Positions 34,072-45,168 of a stretch of 45,445 nucleotides of DNA are shown here, one piece after another (position 1 is the first letter of the stretch; every line of letters starts with the position of its first letter). Below the pieces are notes generated by a model, which saw only the letters and a list, made by a program, of their open reading frames with translations, had not been told where the DNA came from and searched no databases. The DNA is from Flavobacteriales bacterium (GTDB lineage: Bacteria; Bacteroidota; Bacteroidia; Flavobacteriales_D; Crocinitomicaceae): assembly GCA_947500875.1 (NCBI GenBank), contig CANMUN010000017.1:1-45445 (forward strand), given 5' to 3'. A program made the position numbers and the translations under genes.

Positions 34072-34860
34072 TTAATTTTTTACCACGCGCACAGGCTGAA
34101 ACCCTTCACAAACCACAAGGTAAATTCCCGCCTCAACATGGACCAAGGACAGGTAATCCGCAGTAGTTGATTCAAGTACTTTACCGTGAAGGTCAACCAA
34201 GTGCACCAAACGATTTGCTGGTTTATTGCTTAGCGTGATACCATGGGTGGTTGGGTTCGGGTAAACCTTCATTTGATTCAAGTCCATCGATGCTACGGAG
34301 GTATTATCCAAGGAACGAACTTCCAGATTATTCAAGTATAATTTGTAGGCGTCAATACTTCTAAGCACGAAGGCGATGCGAACGGTTTGGCTGTCGTAAC
34401 CTTGAGAAGTAAGATTCACTTGCCTCAAAGTCCATTCCGCGTTTTCTCCCACAACAAAAGCAATCGTATCGGTAAAACTATCGACTTGGGCATCGGTAGT
34501 GGAAAGCAATACCAAGTAACTGTCAGGATAAGAAGCATCTTGCGACTTGCTATCCCAGGTAAGATAATTCCCGAAGGCTCCCAACAAAATAGGAGGGGTA
34601 ATCAACCAGCGATTCGCCGTATCCGGTTCGCTAAAGTAAGAAGTGGCAGCTGCGATGGTGTCCGTTGAATCGTTAGGATCCGTCACTGCAATCCAGGCAT
34701 CGTTGTATTCCGATACCAGCGGATGGGGAGTATTTTGATCCAAATTCAACAGGGTAAAGCCCGCAGGAATTCCCGATTCAAAATCTTCTGAAAAAATAAC
34801 ATTACCCTGACCGATCAAGGTACTTATCGCAAAAACGGGCAGCCATTTAATCCAACGCAT
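34072..34860 (-). CDS. T9SS-secreted choice-of-anchor-J protein
   Basis: A 262-residue secreted protein. The ATG at 34860 gives a clean signal peptide (MRWIKWLPVFAISTLIGQG); the longer reading from 34875 adds five residues and overlaps the upstream stop. Residues about 23-180 form a choice-of-anchor-J / cleaved-adhesin beta-sandwich (VIFSEDFESGIPAGFTLLN, then RWLITPPILLG, then LRQVNLTSQGYDSQTVRIAFVLRS). The last 70 residues are a T9SS type A sorting domain (MKVYPNPTTHGITLSN ... GIYLVVCEG ... VRVVKN). It is probably a small surface lectin-like protein. It has its own -7 box, although it follows the pyrG-yidC-fsa-DUF4268 genes closely. Confidence 0.85.
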   Translation of the reverse strand: MRWIKWLPVFAISTLIGQGNVIFSEDFESGIPAGFTLLNLDQNTPHPLVSEYNDAWIAVTDPNDSTDTIAAATSYFSEPDTANRWLITPPILLGAFGNYLTWDSKSQDASYPDSYLVLLSTTDAQVDSFTDTIAFVVGENAEWTLRQVNLTSQGYDSQTVRIAFVLRSIDAYKLYLNNLEVRSLDNTSVASMDLNQMKVYPNPTTHGITLSNKPANRLVHLVDLHGKVLESTTADYLSLVHVEAGIYLVVCEGFQPVRVVKN

Positions 34861-34864
34861 AGCG

Positions 34865-34872
34865 CAAAGGTA
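34865..34872 (-). promoter_or_regulatory. -7 box just before the choice-of-anchor-J gene
   Basis: On the minus strand this is TACCTTTG, an exact TAnnTTTG match, 4 bases before the ATG at 34860. As at 27233, it implies a leaderless or nearly leaderless mRNA. It supports the shorter start of this gene. Confidence 0.45.
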
Positions 34873-34874
34873 CA

Positions 34875-35339
34875 CTAATCTACCAAAAGAATGAGAACCT
34901 CTTTGAATTCCTGATAAAATCGATCAAAGGCCAAAAGCCGGTCTTTTAAGTAAGAATGAATGGCAGGCCAATGATCTTTTTGGTAATAATTGAGTTCGGG
35001 GTTGACCCATTCGATTCGGTCAAAGATAAATCCTTCGGGGGCCGATAAGTTACGGGTCCAAATTCCATCCGTCCCCATTTCTTGTTCCAAAACTGCTTTT
35101 AACTCTTCCATTTGTTCCCATACGACCTCGCGCACTGCGGCGTCTTTGAATTGAAAGTCCATTCGTAAGGCACATCCCAAGTTATCACAATGCAACCGGA
35201 GGTAAAGGTGTTTGACGTCTGTAGGGTAATTCAACCAATTGATTCCGCGTTTATTGCTGGAATTGTAACGGCGCATGAGTAAACGGAACTCACCCCAGAA
35301 GGCTTCGTTGAAGGCCTTTCGTTCTTCGGGTTTCAGCAT
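34875..35339 (-). CDS. DUF4268 protein
   Basis: A 154-residue soluble protein of the DUF4268 family: FWGEFRLLMRRYNSSNKRGINWLNYPTDVKHLYLRL at about 14-49, ALRMDFQFKDAAVREVVWEQMEELKAVLE at about 57-85, and W..I..YLKDRLLAFDRFYQEFK near the end. DUF4268 modules resemble the C-terminal part of some restriction-like nucleases and also occur alone, as here, in Bacteroidota. No PD-(D/E)xK motif is visible, so nuclease activity is not expected. The start shares one base with the fsa stop, which makes it part of the pyrG transcript. Confidence 0.8.
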   Translation of the reverse strand: MLKPEERKAFNEAFWGEFRLLMRRYNSSNKRGINWLNYPTDVKHLYLRLHCDNLGCALRMDFQFKDAAVREVVWEQMEELKAVLEQEMGTDGIWTRNLSAPEGFIFDRIEWVNPELNYYQKDHWPAIHSYLKDRLLAFDRFYQEFKEVLILLVD

Positions 35340-35995
35340 CAGCCGTTACCTTTCGCGTGATCGGCCAAGAATTGTTGGAGACCTAAGTCCGTCAGCGGAT
35401 GCTTCGCAAGGGCTTTTATCGCACTCAAAGGTCCCGTCATGACATCGGCACCAATCGAAGCGCAATGTACGATGTGCATAGGGTGACGAACGGAGGCCGC
35501 TAAAATTTCGGTTTCGAATCCGTAGTTGTCGTAAATGGTGCGGATTTGACTGATGAGCGCCAATCCATCGCTGGAAACGTCATCCAATCTACCCAAGAAA
35601 GGGGAAATGTAGGTAGCTCCAGCCTTGGCGGCTAAAAGCGCTTGACCCGCCGAAAAAATAAGGGTGCAATTCGTGGGGATGTTCTTTTCCGTAAAGGCTT
35701 TAATGGCCTTAATTCCTTCGGTGATCATCGGGATTTTTACCACAATGTTGGGGTGTAAATCGTAAAGCACTTCTCCCTCTCGCATCATGCCTTCAAAATC
35801 AGTGGAAATCACCTCTGCGCTAACTGGTCCATCGACGATTTCGCAGATTTTCACATAATGGTTGAGTATATTGTTTAATCCCGTAATCCCTTCCTTGGCC
35901 ATCAGCGATGGGTTGGTAGTTACCCCGTCAAGAATGCCCATTTCATGAGCTTCTTTTATTTCTTGTAAGTTGGCGGTGTCAATGAAAAATTTCAT
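35339..35995 (-). CDS. fsa: transaldolase / fructose-6-phosphate aldolase
   Basis: A 218-residue TIM-barrel aldolase of the short transaldolase subfamily. The opening [36 protein letters not shown] is diagnostic. Lys87 in [10 protein letters not shown] is the Schiff-base lysine, and SPFLGRLDD supplies the phosphate-side Arg. The enzyme acts either as transaldolase in the non-oxidative pentose phosphate pathway or as fructose-6-phosphate aldolase; length alone does not decide between the two, and in most Bacteroidota the transaldolase reading is favoured. It begins one base after the yidC stop. Confidence 0.88.
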   Translation of the reverse strand: MKFFIDTANLQEIKEAHEMGILDGVTTNPSLMAKEGITGLNNILNHYVKICEIVDGPVSAEVISTDFEGMMREGEVLYDLHPNIVVKIPMITEGIKAIKAFTEKNIPTNCTLIFSAGQALLAAKAGATYISPFLGRLDDVSSDGLALISQIRTIYDNYGFETEILAASVRHPMHIVHCASIGADVMTGPLSAIKALAKHPLTDLGLQQFLADHAKGNG

Positions 35996-35996
35996 A

Positions 35997-39456
<3,460 letters not shown>

Positions 39457-39466
39457 CTACGGGGAT

Positions 39467-39474
39467 CAAAGTTA
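39467..39474 (-). promoter_or_regulatory. -7 box of the pyrG operon
   Basis: On the minus strand this reads TAACTTTG (exact TAnnTTTG), 19 bases before the pyrG ATG. The leader would be about a dozen bases long. Confidence 0.5.
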
Positions 39475-39512
39475 ATATAACTTACCGAATATAAGCCCAT
39501 CGGTTCAAAAGA

Positions 39513-40103
39513 TTAGGCTTTCTTCCAGGGTTGGTAATTCGCCGTGTGATGGGGACGGCCCTCCTCCATTTCGGTCAAAGGTTCAACGGGTAGGAGAGAG
39601 GCACGGCATTCGGCCGGCAATTGCTGGTACAGGGCGGTTCCTTCTGTTTTCCATTGCACTTGGTCGTCGGCTAAGGCACGAATCACTTTTCCGGGATTTC
39701 CTGCGAATAAATGTTGATCGGGAATGATTTCCTCTGCTTTCACCAGACTTAATGCTCCAACAAGGCAATTGGCACCGACTTTTGCACCGTCCATTACCAC
39801 GGCATTCATACCAATGAGGCAATTTTTACCCAAATGCGCTCCGTGAATGATGGCTCCGTGGCCAACGTGCGCCCCTTGCTCGAGCACGATGTGCTTTCCC
39901 GGAAACATGTGAACCACGCAATTTTCTTGAACATTGCACCCTGCTTCAAGGGTAATCCTACCCCAATCTCCGCGAATCACGGCGCATGGTCCAATGTAAC
40001 AGGACGGACCAATGATTACATCGCCTATAATAACCGCCGTTTCGTGGACAAAGGCCGTTGGATGCACTACGGGAACAAAGGTGTTGAAGGAATAAATGGG
40101 CAT
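39513..40103 (-). CDS. PaaY/CaiE-like left-handed beta-helix (gamma-carbonic-anhydrase-like) protein
   Basis: Read from the ATG at 40103 (MPIYSF) the protein has 196 residues, the usual length of the PaaY family; two further in-frame ATGs lie 5 and 9 codons upstream. The chain is built from hexapeptide turns (for example AVIIGDVIIGPSCYIGPCAVIRGDWG and GAHVGHGAIIHGAHLGKNCLIGMNAVVMDGA), which wrap into a trimeric left-handed beta-helix. The histidines in VVHMF, GHGAIIHGA fit the zinc site of gamma-carbonic anhydrases. PaaY is a thioesterase that detoxifies a ring-hydroxylated phenylacetyl-CoA by-product, but no paa genes are nearby, so the substrate here is open. Confidence 0.82.
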   Translation of the reverse strand: MPIYSFNTFVPVVHPTAFVHETAVIIGDVIIGPSCYIGPCAVIRGDWGRITLEAGCNVQENCVVHMFPGKHIVLEQGAHVGHGAIIHGAHLGKNCLIGMNAVVMDGAKVGANCLVGALSLVKAEEIIPDQHLFAGNPGKVIRALADDQVQWKTEGTALYQQLPAECRASLLPVEPLTEMEEGRPHHTANYQPWKKA

Positions 40104-40153
40104 AGTTAAAGGGGGCATAAAGGTTCGCAAGATGATCTTGCGAATCTATTTCG

Positions 40154-40228
40154 TGAGCAATACTGGATTCGAACCAGTGACCCCTACCCTGTCAAGGTAG
40201 TGCTCTAAACCAACTGAGCTAATTGCCC
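40154..40228 (-). tRNA. tRNA-Val (anticodon GAC)
   Basis: A 75-nucleotide cloverleaf. The acceptor GGGCAAT pairs with ATTGCTC (one G-U), with discriminator A at 40154. The D arm is AGCTCAGTTGGTTTAGAGC. The anticodon stem CTACC/GGTAG encloses the loop TTGACAG, so the anticodon is GAC, reading GUC and GUU. The T arm CACTGGTTCGAATCCAGTA is intact. CCA is not encoded. Position 1 of the tRNA follows directly after the stop codon of the upstream gene with no spacer. Confidence 0.93.
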
Positions 40229-41485
40229 TTAACTGTTTTCAAGTGCTTGAGCCTCTTCTTGCTCCAAGCGTAATTTTTCTTCCTCCTCAATCCTTTTCTG
40301 AATTTCTTCAAGCCAAGGTTTGTTCATTTCTTCAAGCTTTTTTACCGGTATAAAGCCTTCTCCAGTAATCGGGAAAGCTTCTTGTAGCTCGCCGCTGTAA
40401 TAAAATTCAAAACAAAGCCCTCCAAAGGTATAGTCTTTTTCGCCAATTTTGAAGGTAGACCCTCCAACTTGTGGATTTTTTTTCGGTTTGCTCTTCTGAT
40501 AACCCAAGTTGAACAGTGTTCCAAGAACCTCCGGTCGGTTTGCTAATGTAAAGCCTTGGCTTTCCCAATGGGCTTGAAATTGCCGCATTAACAAGGCGGT
40601 ATATAAGTAGGAGTAATAATGATCTCCCCCTTTAATGAGCCGTTGGATGGTTTTATGTTTGTGGGCGGAGATGGTGTCGTTAATGACTTCCGGAAAGGAG
40701 TCGCGCACGTTGATGATTTTTTGGAAATAGTCGCCAGGATAGAAGGGGTCGTTGGGGCTGAATAGGGTTTTTTCAATACGAAGCGCTGTGTGTTCCAAAA
40801 TGCCGGAAACCCCGTAACCGCGGTTGGAAGGGAGGATTAAACGGGTGTAAGGATAAACGTATTGTTTGAATTTTTCTCGGCCAGAATTGAACATTCGAAG
40901 TTGTTCTGCCACGACGCAAAGAATAATGATCCTTGATTCAACGCCGGTAAGCCGCGAAACCGAGTCAATGGCTCGTTTATCCTTGACCAAGGTGGCACAG
41001 AATTGTTTCCAGGCCTTGTAGTTCGACCACGCATAAACGGATTCCGCTTTGATGTTGGACTTCGTTTTAATGTTTTTGATGGCTTTGATGTACTCTTTAT
41101 TATCCTTCAACACAATTTCCACTGCGTCGAGCATTCGAAGTGCCGTGTAGATGTTCTTTTGCTGCTGATAAGCGTTAACAATGATTTTGGCGTTTTGAGG
41201 GTAAAAACGGGCAAGAACTCCCAATTTTTGGAACATCAGGTATTCATCGCGGGCCAAGGTTACGCTGTCTTTTTTCGCTTCGTTACCGTATTGGTTCGCC
41301 ATGGATTCGTAGTAGCGGTTGTTGACATCGACGTTGCCCGAATCATTGGTCCATTTGAATTTAACGGCCAGCGCGGTAAGAATGAAGAAACACGCAACAC
41401 CTGCCAAAATGTGCAGCGCTGTCAAGTATGTGTACTTGAACCATTTTCGCCATGTTGGAGTTGACTTTTTTGTGCTGTTTTCCAT
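40229..41485 (-). CDS. membrane-anchored protein with lysozyme-like central region
   Basis: Read from the ATG at 41485 (MENSTKK) the protein has 418 residues. A single membrane helix lies at about 19-41, after a basic cytoplasmic start. Residues about 160-260 read SRLTGVESRIIILCVVAEQLRMF, then PSNRGYGVSGILEHTALRIEKTLF. This layout (helix ending in a Glu, then a GxxGI..HTALRIE helix) resembles distant lytic-transglycosylase-like families, with the Glu in AEQLR as possible catalytic residue. The rest is unrecognised, and the C-terminus is a Glu-rich helix. A role in cell-wall turnover is a guess. The gene probably forms one unit with the following tRNA, and the next unknown membrane gene lies upstream on the same strand. 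Confidence 0.6.
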   Translation of the reverse strand: MENSTKKSTPTWRKWFKYTYLTALHILAGVACFFILTALAVKFKWTNDSGNVDVNNRYYESMANQYGNEAKKDSVTLARDEYLMFQKLGVLARFYPQNAKIIVNAYQQQKNIYTALRMLDAVEIVLKDNKEYIKAIKNIKTKSNIKAESVYAWSNYKAWKQFCATLVKDKRAIDSVSRLTGVESRIIILCVVAEQLRMFNSGREKFKQYVYPYTRLILPSNRGYGVSGILEHTALRIEKTLFSPNDPFYPGDYFQKIINVRDSFPEVINDTISAHKHKTIQRLIKGGDHYYSYLYTALLMRQFQAHWESQGFTLANRPEVLGTLFNLGYQKSKPKKNPQVGGSTFKIGEKDYTFGGLCFEFYYSGELQEAFPITGEGFIPVKKLEEMNKPWLEEIQKRIEEEEKLRLEQEEAQALENS

Positions 41486-41507
41486 GCAAACCTTCAATAG
41501 GTTTGCA
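41485..41507 (-). promoter_or_regulatory. perfect palindrome overlapping the start codon, with adjacent -7 box
   Basis: TGCAAACCT at 41485-41493 and AGGTTTGCA at 41499-41507 form a perfect 9-base inverted repeat around a 5-base loop. One end touches the first base of the ATG, and the other overlaps a minus-strand TAGTTTTG (41506-41513), an exact TAnnTTTG box. A repressor bound here would cover the transcription start. As RNA, the stem would lie right before the start codon if transcription begins early enough. Confidence 0.5.
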
Positions 41508-41538
41508 AAACTAAGGAAATAAATTCACGGAAAAAAAA

Positions 41539-42720
41539 TCAAGCCTTTTCGCGCATGGTGCGATGCATTGAAAAGAGCACTAGTATGATAATGACCTGCA
41601 AAATTCCTAAGAAAGCATAAATCAAGTATTCTTTGGTTTGCGCCAATTGCAATTTCCTTTCTCGCTCTTCCATTACTTGTTCAAATTCTCGGATATCTAC
41701 CTTGGACTTAAATAAATTCATGTACTTACTGAAGTCTTGGTCTGGATTTTCGGCTTTCTTCTTGAATAACTTGTTTTCAAAATAATCGTTGAGGGCAACC
41801 TCCATATCGTCGTCGCTCAAATTGCTTGCGAGTACCTTCGAGAGAATATTAAAATTCGCGTTGGGTTTTTTGTAGCCGTTCGCTTTCAAATAGTCCAAGG
41901 TTTTATCAACGTGTGCCATTCGATTTTCGGATACCGAGTCGGTTTGAAATTTCCGAATAAATTTCGAAAACAATTCCAGCACGGTTCGTTTGCCATCGCT
42001 CAGCTTATTGTTCTTGCCTAGCACGATTTTTTTACCTTCAACGCGGTCCATCCATTGATGAATTCGCGCCACATCCGACCGTTCGAATTCATCGCTCGAC
42101 CAGCTCACCCAATAGGCAAATTGCTCGCTCATCAAGTCAGAAGCATCCGATGCTGGAACGCGCTTGTGCAATTCGAGGTACAAGTTAACGATCCGCATTT
42201 TTTCGCAAAAATGCGCGCTATCAATCATCTGATTTTCAAAGGTTCTTTTCAGTAATACCGGATAGGCGGTGTCGTTGTCCACCTTTCGTTTTACGTTGAC
42301 TTTTTCATAGTCGTCGTAAAAATATCCTTCGGTCGTGTATCCCGACCAATAGTCGTAATAACCTGGTTGATAGCGTTGAACCTTTACGTATTCAATGGCA
42401 TCTTCAAAACGGTACAGTTTATTCCATTCCGATTTAGGGGTCATTTTTTTCAGCGAGTCAACTTGTTGGTCGTAGGCCGCTTTGGTGCATTCCTCGTATT
42501 TCTCCAAATCTTCTTCCAGAATCACTTTATCCCTTCGTATTTCTTCCTTAGTGATATGCACATCTTTCCTTGAATTAGGAATGCTGCTCCAGAAATACTT
42601 TAAGGTAAAAATCAGGATTGCAAAAACAAGAACGATGGACGCGGTAATCCAAACGAGACGGCTGTATGGAAATAAGTAACCGTTTTCGTACTTTTCCAAA
42701 AAATTTTTCAGTTTATTCAT
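41539..42720 (-). CDS. two-helix membrane protein, unknown
   Basis: A 393-residue protein with a membrane helix near each end: about 24-45 (LVWITASIVLVFAILIFTLKYFW) and about 362-383 (YLIYAFLGILQVIIILVLFSM). Between them lies a 315-residue region that is highly charged and tyrosine-rich (QRYQPGYYDYWSGYTTEGYFYDDYE at about 115-139), probably periplasmic. A coiled-coil-like ERERKLQLAQ stretch precedes the second helix. No family is recognised. It is followed after 53 bases by the lysozyme-like membrane protein on the same strand; both have a short cytoplasmic N-terminus, so they may act together. It is divergent from the lipoprotein gene at 42763. Confidence 0.6.
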   Translation of the reverse strand: MNKLKNFLEKYENGYLFPYSRLVWITASIVLVFAILIFTLKYFWSSIPNSRKDVHITKEEIRRDKVILEEDLEKYEECTKAAYDQQVDSLKKMTPKSEWNKLYRFEDAIEYVKVQRYQPGYYDYWSGYTTEGYFYDDYEKVNVKRKVDNDTAYPVLLKRTFENQMIDSAHFCEKMRIVNLYLELHKRVPASDASDLMSEQFAYWVSWSSDEFERSDVARIHQWMDRVEGKKIVLGKNNKLSDGKRTVLELFSKFIRKFQTDSVSENRMAHVDKTLDYLKANGYKKPNANFNILSKVLASNLSDDDMEVALNDYFENKLFKKKAENPDQDFSKYMNLFKSKVDIREFEQVMEERERKLQLAQTKEYLIYAFLGILQVIIILVLFSMHRTMREKA

Positions 42721-42762
42721 AGCAGGTTTATAGGTTGTCTAAAGATATACATTTTATTTTAC

Positions 42763-43482
42763 GTGAAGCACCGAGTATTTGAAATTTTAGGGATTCTCTT
42801 ATTAGTACTGTTCACCGCGTGCGCTCCGAGCCGCTACGTCAAACCTCTTGCGGTGGGACAACATGCGGTTCAAGCGAATTTTGGAGGTCCGGTCGCAAAG
42901 ATTCCGGGAATCGGCGCAATCCCCATGCCCTTGACCTCGGTCGGCTATGGTTATGGGTATAAAAGCAACCTGACCTTGTTCGGTAACCTGCATACCACCT
43001 CGTTGGTTTTTGGGGTGGGACAGTTAGAATTAGGTGCTGCTTGGCGCTGCTGGAAAGGGGAGAGGGCAGGGGTGACCTTACAACCGGCATTGAACAGTGT
43101 CGTAGATTTGTACACCGGGGCCAACCGCTTTTGGCCGCAATTGGACGGAAACTTTTATTGGGACTATCGAGAAATAAGAACCAAAGGGAAGAATGGCAAA
43201 GGATTTCACAAAACCCAGAGCCTTTACGGGGGTATCAGTCAATGGCTTGACCCTTACAGGACGGAATCGCAAGGGAGAAAAAACGAGCAGTTTTGGATAC
43301 CAAGCCTGCAGGTGGGCCATCTTTGGGAACGTAACCGTTGGGTGTTTCAAGGGGAATTGAAAATCTTGGCACCGATTTATTCTAACCAAGACATCGTGGT
43401 TAATTATCCGAGCATTTTGGGCAATCGGGGGGCTATGGGACTCTATTTTTCGGCAACCTATCATTTGAAGAATCATGAGTAA
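42763..43482 (+). CDS. lipoprotein, probable outer-membrane-associated beta protein
   Basis: A 239-residue lipoprotein beginning with GTG. The signal ends in the lipobox FTAC (Cys20). The rest alternates hydrophobic and polar residues and is rich in Gly, Tyr and Trp (for example GYGYGYKSNLTLFGNL, LELGAAWRCWKGERAGVTLQPALN, GGISQWLDPYR). It ends in an aromatic strand, AMGLYFSATYHL, which suggests a small beta-barrel-like fold. No family name can be given. Its stop overlaps the start of the hydrolase gene by 8 bases, so the two form an operon. Confidence 0.7.
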   Translation: MKHRVFEILGILLLVLFTACAPSRYVKPLAVGQHAVQANFGGPVAKIPGIGAIPMPLTSVGYGYGYKSNLTLFGNLHTTSLVFGVGQLELGAAWRCWKGERAGVTLQPALNSVVDLYTGANRFWPQLDGNFYWDYREIRTKGKNGKGFHKTQSLYGGISQWLDPYRTESQGRKNEQFWIPSLQVGHLWERNRWVFQGELKILAPIYSNQDIVVNYPSILGNRGAMGLYFSATYHLKNHE

Positions 43483-44368
43483 ATATTTCGTTTTACTAGC
43501 TGCAGCCATAGCGCTGCTTTTTTCTTGCAGAAAACGCTTGGATGCTTTTTTATTCAACCAAAGCGTCTTAACATTCTATTCCTTGGATGCCTATTCCGGT
43601 GAAAAATGCCTGGACCTCGGCGGTCTGTACACCGTTCCTGATTCGATGATTCACCGCGTGTCGTGGGCCATTCAAGAAGAAGGGAAGGAGGTGACGGTTC
43701 ATGGGATTTATGTGGGAAATCTCGCGGAAATAGCGACGGATACGGTGCTCTTGTTTTGCCACGGAAACAAGGACCACATGGATTTTTATTGGCCGCGTCA
43801 AAAGTTGTTTTCGCATCTTGGAAGTTTAGGCCGCTTTGGGGTATTGATGTTCGATTATCCGGGCTACGGCATGTCGGAGAACAAACCCACGGAGGCGAAT
43901 ATGTACGCTTCCACCGAGGGGGCCTTGGCTTGGTTGAAGAACCATGGGCTAAGTGAGGACCGTTTGGTAATGTATGGATTTTCCTTGGGAAGTGCGCCGG
44001 TATGTGAAGTAGCGGGGAATTCTGATCAATTCAGTTTGCGACCGCACAAAATCGTGTTGGAGGCACCTTTTGCCTCGGCGGAAATACTGATACAGGACGG
44101 TGGCTTGTTGAGCATGCCGGGCAGTTTTTTGGTGGATTTGAAAATAGACAACGCGACAGAAATTAAGAAAGTCACGGTACCGCTGCTTTGGATACACGGA
44201 GAAAGCGACGCGTTTTTAACCATGGCACACCACGGACAGTTGGTCTACGACCATAAGCCTGAGCCGAAGCAGCACTTATTGGTACCGGGGGGTGAGCACG
44301 AAACCACGCCTTATGTGCTGGGCTATGCGGAATATTTAAGCCGCTTGTTGGCGTTTATTGCAGGATGA
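43475..44368 (+). CDS. alpha/beta-hydrolase lipoprotein
   Basis: A 297-residue hydrolase of the alpha/beta fold. A lipoprotein-like signal ends in LLFSC (Cys18). The core starts near 90 with LLFCHGNKDH (oxyanion HGN), then the nucleophile elbow GFSLGS with Ser170, Asp245 in HGESDAFL and His275 in GGEHETTP, a complete catalytic triad. It resembles the BAAT/serine aminopeptidase S33-type group with FDYPGYGMSENKPTE before the elbow. Substrate unknown; ester or lipid hydrolysis near the membrane is likely. It overlaps the preceding lipoprotein gene by 8 bases. Confidence 0.82.
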   Translation: MSKYFVLLAAAIALLFSCRKRLDAFLFNQSVLTFYSLDAYSGEKCLDLGGLYTVPDSMIHRVSWAIQEEGKEVTVHGIYVGNLAEIATDTVLLFCHGNKDHMDFYWPRQKLFSHLGSLGRFGVLMFDYPGYGMSENKPTEANMYASTEGALAWLKNHGLSEDRLVMYGFSLGSAPVCEVAGNSDQFSLRPHKIVLEAPFASAEILIQDGGLLSMPGSFLVDLKIDNATEIKKVTVPLLWIHGESDAFLTMAHHGQLVYDHKPEPKQHLLVPGGEHETTPYVLGYAEYLSRLLAFIAG

Positions 44369-44448
44369 GGCAGCGTAATAAGAACACGAAATGGCTCTTT
44401 TTTGTCGATAAAGGAGGATTAGAGTGCTCTGAATTGTATTTTTAATTT

Positions 44449-44582
44449 GCCTGTAACGTTTTGCAAGCAGGCTCTAGGCCCACTTTTCACAAGATCGTTT
44501 CTCCGAAGATAAACTTAATCTTTAATACTATTTGTTGTTTCGAATAAGGAACCGGGCTGTAGTTTGCTTGCTGTTATAGGGC
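44449..44582. repeat. inverted-repeat element A, left of the toxin-antitoxin pair
   Basis: About 134 bases begin with GCCTGTAAC (44449) and end with GTTATAGGGC (44573-44582), imperfect inverted repeats of each other. A second inner pair, GCAAGC near 44463 and GCTTGC near 44565, also matches in reverse. This two-box inverted architecture with AAC and GTT cores is that of integron attC sites, but the spacers are longer than usual, so a MITE is also possible. Element B at 45169 has the same start and end motifs in the same orientation. Confidence 0.5.
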
Positions 44583-44589
44583 GGATTAA

Positions 44590-44895
44590 TTAAGAAATGG
44601 CTTTTAATAGTTTTTTAAGATCCTGGCGATTATCCCAAAAAGCCATAACGATTATTTGATCAGGAGTGAAATTATAATATAGACTGAAATGCCCCATTGC
44701 AGATTCCCTTACGTCATTCATTTCAGTTTCCTTGAATGCTTCAGGATTTCTGGAAATCACTTTAAGATGCTTTGCGGTAATTTCAATCAACTTCTCCGCA
44801 TACGTTTTGTTCTTATTCCTTTCTATCCAATATCTTAAAATGTCACGACGCTGTTTGGCAGCGGTTTCAGTCCAGACTATTTTCCTTTTAGCCAT
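44590..44895 (-). CDS. RelE/ParE-type toxin
   Basis: A 101-residue basic protein with the RelE/ParE fold pattern: WTETAAKQRRDILRYWIERN at about 8-27, a helix ending VISRNPEAFKETE, then RESAMGHFSLYYNFTPDQIIVMAFWDNRQDLKKLL at about 63-97, where the (R/H)..YYN, I.V..FWDNRQDP-like end is typical. Such toxins cleave mRNA at the ribosome (RelE) or poison gyrase (ParE); the motifs fit ParE/YoeB-like Bacteroidota toxins but do not decide the target. The start overlaps the antitoxin stop by 19 bases. Confidence 0.88.
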   Translation of the reverse strand: MAKRKIVWTETAAKQRRDILRYWIERNKNKTYAEKLIEITAKHLKVISRNPEAFKETEMNDVRESAMGHFSLYYNFTPDQIIVMAFWDNRQDLKKLLKAIS

Positions 44896-45119
44896 TCAAG
44901 GTCCTTTTTGTCTAAATCATTTTGAGATATTGTTCGACCATTTTGAATGTCAGCTTCACTCATTTCGAGCATCAACTTTTGCTCTTCAGTTAATTTGATT
45001 TTTTCATTCGCAATTGCACTATTATCCACCAAACGAAGCAAAGCCATCAAATAATCTTTATCTGATATTGCAAGTAGTTTGTCAATAATTCCATTTCTAA
45101 TTACATCAACTTGAGCCAT
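44877..45119 (-). CDS. antitoxin of the RelE/ParE-type pair
   Basis: An 80-residue acidic protein upstream of, and overlapping, the toxin. N-terminal VDVIRNGIIDKLLAISDKDYLMALLRLVD is helical, and the C-terminal part (LTEEQKLMLEMSEADIQNGRTISQNDLDKKDLEWLKGK) is the kind of extended tail that wraps a RelE/ParE toxin. Antitoxins of this type are common beside Bacteroidota ParE/RelE genes. No separate DNA-binding fold is obvious in the short N-terminus. The ATG has a poly-T-rich upstream stretch; no clear operator is seen. Confidence 0.82.
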   Translation of the reverse strand: MAQVDVIRNGIIDKLLAISDKDYLMALLRLVDNSAIANEKIKLTEEQKLMLEMSEADIQNGRTISQNDLDKKDLEWLKGK

Positions 45120-45168
45120 TTCTTTTTTATTTCTACTAAGTTAATACTTTGGTCTAGTTTTTCCAAAT

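Noticed and set aside
34875..35339. Nuclease or restriction function for the DUF4268 protein
   Set aside because: DUF4268 can occur with restriction-like nucleases, but no catalytic motif is visible here and the neighbours are housekeeping genes.
39513..40103. Phenylacetate degradation operon
   Set aside because: Only the PaaY-like protein is present; no other paa genes are nearby, so the pathway cannot be claimed.
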